A stretch of DNA of 9,958 bases from an uncultured Prevotella sp. Lineage in GTDB: Bacteria > Bacteroidota > Bacteroidia > Bacteroidales > Bacteroidaceae. The stretch covers positions 1-9,958 of the forward strand of contig UQHJ01000083.1 of NCBI GenBank assembly GCA_900540885.1. Reading direction: 5' to 3'. Below are positions 5,179-9,958 of the stretch, piece after piece (position 1 is the first letter of the stretch; each line of letters opens with the position of its first letter). The position numbers were made by a program, and so were the translations under genes. The notes beneath the pieces were generated by a model. That model was not told the origin of the DNA. It was given only the letters and a program-made list of their open reading frames with translations, and did no database searches.

Positions 5179-6642
5179 ATGATAAAAACATATCTTACGC
5201 TTTTGTTATGCTGCGTTTGTGGACTGTCACATGCACAACAAACACCTATGGACAGCCTTTCGGATGCCGAAATGGAGGCTTATATACGCAATGCTGTGCT
5301 TGAGGCACAAGCAAAGAAGAAGTACGTAAAGGTAGAAAAGAAATATCGCTATCGCGTGACGTTGACAGATAAGAAGAATTGTGGGTATAGCGTGAAGCAC
5401 CCCGAAAAATTCTTGTCAGCCAAAGCCTTAGCGCGCCGCAATCGCTATGGGCTGAAGGTGGATGGGTATGATTTGCCCGTATCGGCGGTTTATACGCGCC
5501 AACTCAGTGCGATGGGACTCCGGCTGCACAATATGAGTAAGTGGAACAATACGGTGGTGGTCGAGACGGCTGATACAATGCTCATGGCACGCGTGCGTCA
5601 ATTACCCTTTGTCAAAGCGACGCGCTGTGTGTGGGAAGGCCCAGATAGTGTGCTCGTGCCTGAACCCTCCAATCGTGCTGATGAGGTGACGAACCGTCGT
5701 GATACGACACTCCATAACTATTATGGATATGGTCAAAATCAGGTAGAGATGTTGGCCGTTGATCGCCTTCACCAAGCTGGTTTCCGTGGCAAGGGCGTTA
5801 CGATAGGCGTGATTGACGGTGGCTATTACAATGCCGACTTAATGAAAGGTATTGATCAGTCACATATTTTGGGAACTCGCAATTTTGTGCGCCCTTCGAA
5901 GAGCGTGTATGAAGAGTTAGATCATGGTATGATGGTGCTCTCGTGTATGGCGGCTAACGAACCGCATTACTTAGTGGGCACTGCGCCTGAGGCAGACTAT
6001 TATTTACTGCAGAGTGAAGACGGTGAGTCTGAGCAATTGGTAGAAGAGGACAATTGGTGCGCTGCGCTCGAATATGCGGATAGCATAGGGTGTGACATAG
6101 TGACAAGTTCGTTGGGCTATTACCACTTTGACCACGAATACATGAATCATCACTATTATGAACAGGACGGCCACACGGCACTGAATAGTCGTAGTGCTTC
6201 TCTTGCAGCCAGTCGTGGGCTGTTGGTACTGAATAGTGCGGGCAATAGTGGTCGGGATGCTTGGAAGAAAATCGGTTTCCCAGCTGACGCTTGCGACATG
6301 ATAGCCGTAGGTGCGGTAGATAGTGTGGGACTGAACACAACGTTCTCGTCAATTGGCAATGCTGCCGATGGCCGTATAAAACCCGATGTCATGGCACAAG
6401 GCGAAAATTCAATGGTGTATGATGACGACGGTACGGTAGTAGGCGTGAATGGCACTTCTTTCTCTTGTCCGACGATGTGTGGCGCGGTGGCTTGTTTGGT
6501 ACAAGCATTCCCCACGAAGCGTCTGACTGAGATTATTCGTGCTTTGCAGCAATCGGCTAACAATGCACAACATCCTGATAATATATTTGGCTATGGCATT
6601 CCGAACGTGATGAAGGCCAAAGCTTTATTAGAAAAAAAATAA
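5179..6642 (+). CDS. Secreted S8 family (subtilisin-like) serine peptidase
   Basis: This is a 487-aa exported serine protease. The signal peptide covers about 1-19 (MIKTYLTLLL...SHA), with likely cleavage before QQ. An N-terminal prodomain-like region (about 55-150) has the YRVTLTDK...ALARRNRYGL...LPVS...SKWNN pattern seen in Bacteroidetes subtilases. The catalytic triad is intact: Asp213 in VTIGVIDGG, His249 in LDHGMMV, and Ser427 in NGTSFSCPT. Asn356 in NSAGNSG is the likely oxyanion-hole residue. The protein ends shortly after the last catalytic-domain helix (GYGIPNVMKAKALLEKK). It therefore lacks the extra C-terminal domain used by the type IX secretion system and probably stays in the periplasm or at the membrane. 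The radical SAM gene starts 4 nt after its stop, suggesting a shared transcript. Confidence 0.93.
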   Translation: MIKTYLTLLLCCVCGLSHAQQTPMDSLSDAEMEAYIRNAVLEAQAKKKYVKVEKKYRYRVTLTDKKNCGYSVKHPEKFLSAKALARRNRYGLKVDGYDLPVSAVYTRQLSAMGLRLHNMSKWNNTVVVETADTMLMARVRQLPFVKATRCVWEGPDSVLVPEPSNRADEVTNRRDTTLHNYYGYGQNQVEMLAVDRLHQAGFRGKGVTIGVIDGGYYNADLMKGIDQSHILGTRNFVRPSKSVYEELDHGMMVLSCMAANEPHYLVGTAPEADYYLLQSEDGESEQLVEEDNWCAALEYADSIGCDIVTSSLGYYHFDHEYMNHHYYEQDGHTALNSRSASLAASRGLLVLNSAGNSGRDAWKKIGFPADACDMIAVGAVDSVGLNTTFSSIGNAADGRIKPDVMAQGENSMVYDDDGTVVGVNGTSFSCPTMCGAVACLVQAFPTKRLTEIIRALQQSANNAQHPDNIFGYGIPNVMKAKALLEKK

Positions 6643-6646
6643 AATC

Positions 6647-7453
6647 ATGGCAAACGGTTATCCTGAGAATAAAGGGCACAAGGGGATAGTTTATCCTTCG
6701 CCTATCTTTGGCCCGATACACAGTCGTCGATTGGGTGTTTCATTGGGCATTAACTTAATGCCGAAGGACGGCAAGGTGTGCACTTTTGATTGTGTGTATT
6801 GTGAATGTGGATTTAACAAAGACCATCGTCCACACGCTCCGCGTCCTACGCGCCAAGAGGTGGCTGAGGCTTTAGAGGCGCAGTTGAAGAAGATGAAGGC
6901 TGAAGGACCGAAACCTGACGTGTTGACCTTTGCGGGTAATGGTGAACCCACGGCGCACCCCGACTTTGCTGGCATTATTGACGATACGGTGCGTTTGCGC
7001 GATGCTTACTTCCCTAATGCAAAGGTGAGCGTATTGAGTAATGCTACGCTTTCGATGCGTCCTGCCGTGCATGAGGCGCTGCTGAAGGTTGACAATAATA
7101 TATTGAAACTCGACACGGTGTCGCCTGATTATATTCAGCGTGTAGATCGTCCTACGGGTGCTTATGATGTGAATGAAGTGATTCGTTCGCTATCGTCATT
7201 TAATGGTCACGTCATTGTACAGAGTTTGTTTATGAAGGGCATGAGTGAGGGCCAAAGTGTTGACAATACCACCGATGCGTATGTATTGCCTTGGTTAGAA
7301 GCTATTAAGCACATCAATCCTCGTATGGTCATGGTCTACACCATCGATCGTGAGACACCTGACCCTGATTTGCGTAAAGCCACCCACGAAGAACTTGACC
7401 ATATTGCCGACTTGGTACGTGAAGCTGGCTTTGAGGTGGAAGTGGCATACTAA
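6647..7453 (+). CDS. Radical SAM protein, COG0731-like
   Basis: This 268-aa cytoplasmic iron-sulfur enzyme of the radical SAM superfamily uses S-adenosylmethionine and a 4Fe-4S cluster to start radical chemistry. The cluster motif is CTFDCVYC with Cys45, Cys49 and Cys52 (CxxxCxxC). The glycine-rich segment FAGNGEPTAHPD (about 95-106) is the expected SAM-contacting region. The N-terminus YPSPIFGPIHSRRLGVSLGINLMP is typical of the COG0731 group, which is related to the wyosine-synthesis enzyme TYW1. Bacteria do not make wyosine, so the substrate of the bacterial members is not known to me. It lies 4 nt after the S8 peptidase gene, probably in the same transcript; a functional link is not obvious. 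The ATG at 6647 matches the family start. Confidence 0.88.
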   Translation: MANGYPENKGHKGIVYPSPIFGPIHSRRLGVSLGINLMPKDGKVCTFDCVYCECGFNKDHRPHAPRPTRQEVAEALEAQLKKMKAEGPKPDVLTFAGNGEPTAHPDFAGIIDDTVRLRDAYFPNAKVSVLSNATLSMRPAVHEALLKVDNNILKLDTVSPDYIQRVDRPTGAYDVNEVIRSLSSFNGHVIVQSLFMKGMSEGQSVDNTTDAYVLPWLEAIKHINPRMVMVYTIDRETPDPDLRKATHEELDHIADLVREAGFEVEVAY

Positions 7454-7470
7454 TATTTAATGTGTGGGTA

Positions 7471-7756
7471 ATGTGCAAATGCGTGGTTAATGTGCAAATG
7501 TGAGAATGTGCAAATGTGCAAATGGTCGCCTTTTCTTGCTGCGATTTCAATTGTAATGGTGTACATAAATTCTCACATCTTTGTTTTAGCAAAGTATTTT
7601 CACATTTCTCAATCATTTGCACATTCTCACATTTTCACATTCCCACATTTCCCCGCATTTGCACATTCTTACATTAGCACATTCTCACATTTCCCCCGCA
7701 TTTATGCATCTCTCATCATTTGCACATTTGCACATTCTCACATTTGCACATTTAAC
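7471..7756. repeat. Octamer repeat array with a perfect 35-bp inverted repeat
   Basis: This gap between the radical SAM gene and tilS has no real gene. The left part (7471-7524) is built of ATGTGCAA units. The right part (about 7612-7756) is built of about 16 units of CATTTGCA, CATTCTCA and similar, an 8-bp period. Two CATTTCCCC(C)G interruptions (about 7647 and 7688) suggest a higher-order unit. Bases 7490-7524 and 7717-7751 are exact reverse complements over 35 bp and would form a very stable stem. The loop contains a small CTTTG/CAAAG hairpin near 7580. The right arm ends 7 bp before the tilS ATG. Translations of this block are low-complexity His/Cys/Thr strings, not proteins. Confidence 0.85.
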
Positions 7757-7758
7757 TC

Positions 7759-9060
7759 ATGTATTTAGTCGCTTTATCTGGCGGAGCGGACTCCGTATGT
7801 TTGCTGCTTACACTGCTTGAACAGGGCAGGGTAGGGGCGGCTGCGCACTGTAACTTCCATTTGCGCGGTGAAGAAAGTAATCGTGATGAGGCCTTTGTGC
7901 GTCATTTGTGTGATGAAAAGCACGTACCACTCTATGTGAAACATTTTGATACGGAGCGCGAGGCTGCACAATCGGGTGAAAGCATAGAAATGGCGGCTCG
8001 TCGTTTGCGCTTCGCGTGGTTTGAACAACTCATACGAGAACATGGGTTGGAAGGTGTGGCTGTAGGACATCATCAAGAGGACAATGCTGAAACGCTTCTG
8101 CTCAACTTAGTGCGTGGCACGGGGCTGCAAGGCTTACAAGGTATGCAGCCCTTGAGTCATAAACAGGGCTTTTGCATTTTTCGACCTTTGTTGTCTTATT
8201 CCAAAGCAGACATCTTAGCCTATCTCAAGGAACGAGGACAGTCTTACGTAACGGATAGCACAAATGCTGATACGCATTATCGGCGTAACAAAATCAGACA
8301 TGAAGTGTTGCCCCTCTTGCGGACGATGAACCCACAGGTGGTTAGTGCACTCAATCAAATGGCGCAACACCTCACGGAAGTAAATGGTGTTTTTCAAATC
8401 GGTCTTAAACAATTATGCGTGGATTGTGGTTTAATGGTCGTGCCTAATCACGCCCATTATCAACAATTATCGTTAGAACGATTGAAAGCATGCACTGAAC
8501 GCACAGCGTTGTTGCGTGAATTGCTTGCTCCATTAGGCTTTACCATGGCACAAATAAATGATGCGTTGCAAATGCGCGTAGGGGGTGTCCTAACGTCGCC
8601 GCAGGGATTTGTAACGATTAATGATGAACAATTATTGTTTGGTCCTTCGGTCGGTGAGGTAAAAAAGACGAGAGTGAATTTGCCTTCTGCAATTGGGGAT
8701 AGGGTAGTGACGCAAAATGGTGACATAGAATTGACCGCTGTATTATGCCCTCGTAGTGAGATACGTTCGTTGAGGTGTGCTGCCAATGAAGCTTATTTTG
8801 ATGCAGATAAACTGAAGGGCAACTTATACTTGCGTGGCATAGAGGAGGCTGATCGCTTCCGTCCGTTTGGCATGAAGGGAAGTAAGTTGGTGAGCGACTT
8901 GATGACCGACTTGCATTGTTCGCGATTGGACAAACTTTTGGCACAGGTGCTGGTTGACGAACAGAACGAAATCTTTTGGCTGGTAGGTTATCGCACGGCG
9001 AGTGTGGCTAAAATAATGAACGAAACAAAGTGCGTATTAAAATTGACAATAAAACGATGA
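7759..9060 (+). CDS. tilS: tRNA(Ile)-lysidine synthase
   Basis: TilS uses ATP to attach lysine to C34 of tRNA-Ile(CAU), so that it reads AUA as isoleucine and is charged correctly; it is normally essential. The product is 433 aa. The N-type ATP pyrophosphatase (PP-loop) domain has SGGADS (7-12), HCNFHLRGEES (30-40), VGHHQEDNAET (102-112) and RRNKIRHEVLPLL (175-187). A middle tRNA-recognition region follows (about 235-300), then the C-terminal TilS domain (about 350-425, with EADRFRPFGMKGSKLVSDLM). Only six residues precede SGGADS, whereas related proteins usually have about 20 more. The frame cannot be extended: an in-frame TAA lies at 7753-7755, and upstream is repeat DNA. No Shine-Dalgarno sequence is visible. 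The stop overlaps the start of the next gene (ATGA). Confidence 0.95.
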   Translation: MYLVALSGGADSVCLLLTLLEQGRVGAAAHCNFHLRGEESNRDEAFVRHLCDEKHVPLYVKHFDTEREAAQSGESIEMAARRLRFAWFEQLIREHGLEGVAVGHHQEDNAETLLLNLVRGTGLQGLQGMQPLSHKQGFCIFRPLLSYSKADILAYLKERGQSYVTDSTNADTHYRRNKIRHEVLPLLRTMNPQVVSALNQMAQHLTEVNGVFQIGLKQLCVDCGLMVVPNHAHYQQLSLERLKACTERTALLRELLAPLGFTMAQINDALQMRVGGVLTSPQGFVTINDEQLLFGPSVGEVKKTRVNLPSAIGDRVVTQNGDIELTAVLCPRSEIRSLRCAANEAYFDADKLKGNLYLRGIEEADRFRPFGMKGSKLVSDLMTDLHCSRLDKLLAQVLVDEQNEIFWLVGYRTASVAKIMNETKCVLKLTIKR

Positions 9061-9416
9061 AGCATTTCTTTCCCTATATAATCGTTTTGCTTGCCGTGAT
9101 AGTGGCAGCATGTGGCGAGGATCGCAGTGGTGAACAACCCTTTGCTCCAACCGTGCAAACGGGTACGGCTGAGCAAGTAGGCGACTCTGTACAAATTGTC
9201 GGTTCGGTCTTAATGTCGCCCAATAGTCGTGTGTTGGAGCGTGGCTTTTCGTATGGCAATGATACGCTGCGTGCTACGACAGTGTCAAAAGATACTGTTA
9301 ACGTATTCTCTGCTTTTACCGATTCCTTAGGCAAGGGCGAATACTTTGCCGTAGCTTATGCTCGCAATGGCGTTGGCACAGGTTATGGCGATACGATACG
9401 CTTTGTGGTGAAGTGA
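9057..9416 (+). CDS. Small FN3-like surface lipoprotein
   Basis: This 119-aa product has a clear lipoprotein signal peptide (MKHFFPYIIVLLAVIVAAC) with lipobox VAAC and likely lipidated Cys19. After a short linker comes one beta-rich domain (about 35-119). Its pattern SPNSRVLERGFSYG...GEYFAVAYARNGVGTGYGD resembles the fibronectin-III-like modules of Bacteroidetes surface lipoproteins, which end in YYVRAYATNxxGTAYG. It probably sits in the outer membrane; the ligand is unknown. The ATG at 9057 overlaps the tilS stop by 4 nt, so it is translationally coupled to tilS. A GTG at 9030 would add nine residues before the signal peptide and is less likely. A strong hairpin terminator lies about 120 bp downstream. 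Confidence 0.8.
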   Translation: MKHFFPYIIVLLAVIVAACGEDRSGEQPFAPTVQTGTAEQVGDSVQIVGSVLMSPNSRVLERGFSYGNDTLRATTVSKDTVNVFSAFTDSLGKGEYFAVAYARNGVGTGYGDTIRFVVK

Positions 9417-9539
9417 AAACGAAAAATTGAAGGCTAACAGAAATGAACATGAATGTTTCGCGTTCTTTTCATGAACACGAATTTTCGTGAATTATCCACC
9501 ATTTATCAGTAAAAGTAGCATGCCATTGCTACCCATTTA

Positions 9540-9587
9540 AACAAAAAGGTTGGAACAATTTGTCTATTTTGTTCCAACCTTTTTGTT
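9540..9587 (+). terminator. Strong rho-independent terminator after the tilS-lipoprotein unit
   Basis: A perfect 19-bp inverted repeat pairs 9540-9558 with 9569-9587 (core AAAAAGGTTGGAACAA) around a 10-nt loop. A T-rich tail continues past it (TTTTTGTTGTTTTG). The arm itself starts with A-rich sequence, so it may work in both directions. Confidence 0.85.
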
Positions 9588-9737
9588 GTTTTGTTCTAAT
9601 GATTTGGTCAAATCGACCGACCAAATTCATCAAAAAGTTCTAACCTTTTGTAGGTATAAGTCAGTAAACCTTTAGCAAGTGTTTAAGATTCTGCTACAAT
9701 AGTGCTATATCCTTTGTTTCGTATTCTTTGACGTGTA

Positions 9738-9940
9738 CTGAAATTGGTTGACAGTTTTAAATGTTAAAACTAAAGTTGTTTACACTCTTGTACTCTTAGA
9801 CCTAAATAGGTTGTCAAAATAGCTTTTAATCCTATATAGGTTTACACTTTTCTTAGTATTCCTAAAACTGTTACCACTACTAATCATATTCCTATATAGG
9901 TTTACATTATAGAAATATGATATACCTAAAATGGTTGACA
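9738..9940 (+). repeat. Phased array of seven 16-bp motifs, about 30 bp apart
   Basis: Copies start at 9738, 9769, 9801, 9831, 9861, 9891 and 9925. The consensus is CCTAwAwwGGTTkACA; examples are CCTATATAGGTTTACA (9831 and 9891, identical) and CCTAAAATGGTTGACA (9925). Start-to-start distances are 31, 32, 30, 30, 30 and 34 bp, close to three helical turns, so the copies lie on one face of the DNA. Spacers are 14-18 bp, AT-rich and not conserved. This looks like iterons or an operator array for a protein acting on the adjacent, unseen region. No CRISPR features are present. Confidence 0.75.
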
Positions 9941-9958
9941 ATAAAAAATATACCAGTA

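Larger units (their letters stand above)
9417..9958. other. Gene-free AT-rich right edge
   Basis: No gene is visible in these 542 bp. In order, there is a short CACGAA/TTCGTG hairpin (9476-9489), one DnaA-box-like TTATCCACC (9492-9500), a strong terminator (9540-9587), an ATTTGGTC/GACCAAAT hairpin (9602-9609 with 9619-9626), a partial repeat of the terminator arm (9637-9651), an inverted partial copy of the 16-bp motif (9663-9676) and then the direct array (9738-9940). The array reads toward a gene that would start beyond the window. Confidence 0.7.

Noticed and set aside
7490..7820. Plus-strand open frames rich in His, Cys, Phe and Thr (for example 7490-7768)
   Set aside because: They are translations of the octamer repeat block; the 8-bp period shifts frame at each unit and no domain is visible.
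9030..9056. GTG start for the FN3-like lipoprotein
   Set aside because: It would place charged residues before an intact signal peptide; the ATG at 9057 gives a perfect lipoprotein leader.
9492..9500. Chromosomal oriC at the right edge based on TTATCCACC
   Set aside because: Only one DnaA-box-like site is present, and the phased motifs do not match the DnaA-box consensus. It remains possible only if more boxes lie beyond the window.
9738..9940. CRISPR array
   Set aside because: The repeats are 16 bp and imperfect, the spacers are only 14-18 bp, AT-rich and not unique-looking, and no cas gene is seen.

Overview
The window looks like chromosomal DNA of a Bacteroidales bacterium, most likely Prevotella-like. 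The evidence is an N-succinylornithine-type carbamoyltransferase closely resembling the Bacteroides fragilis enzyme, a Bacteroidetes-type promoter (TTTG, 20 bp, TAnnTTTG), lipoproteins with Bacteroidetes-style signal peptides, a fibronectin-III-like surface lipoprotein, and little Shine-Dalgarno signal. Genus placement is inference.

Layout. Positions 1-76 are a GC-rich edge (about 68% GC), perhaps the tail of a neighbouring gene. Positions 77-673 hold no gene but are dense in repeats and hairpins. On the minus strand follow a terminator (674-714), tRNA-Ser(GGA) (726-813) and dnaA (835-2223). A 186-bp MITE-like structured element (2313-2498) separates dnaA from argF' (2536-3498, minus). A short divergent promoter region (3499-3644) then feeds a plus-strand run: thioredoxin-like lipoprotein, DNA/RNA non-specific endonuclease lipoprotein, secreted S8 subtilisin-like peptidase, radical SAM protein (COG0731-like), tilS, and a small FN3-like lipoprotein. 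A 305-bp octamer-repeat block with a perfect 35-bp inverted repeat sits directly against the tilS start codon. A strong terminator (9540-9587) closes the run. The right edge is AT-rich and carries seven copies of a 16-bp motif spaced about 30 bp apart.

How the genes relate. dnaA and the tRNA probably share a transcript ending at 674-714. The thioredoxin-like lipoprotein and the nuclease (18-nt gap), the peptidase and the radical SAM gene (4-nt gap), and tilS and its lipoprotein (ATGA overlap) look like transcriptional pairs. Most protein products are ordinary housekeeping or envelope proteins. The unusual content is in the non-coding DNA: four gene-free stretches each carry direct repeats plus inverted arms, often with one arm that can pair with more than one partner. 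The best candidate for something undescribed is the phased array at 9738-9940, which runs to the edge of the window.
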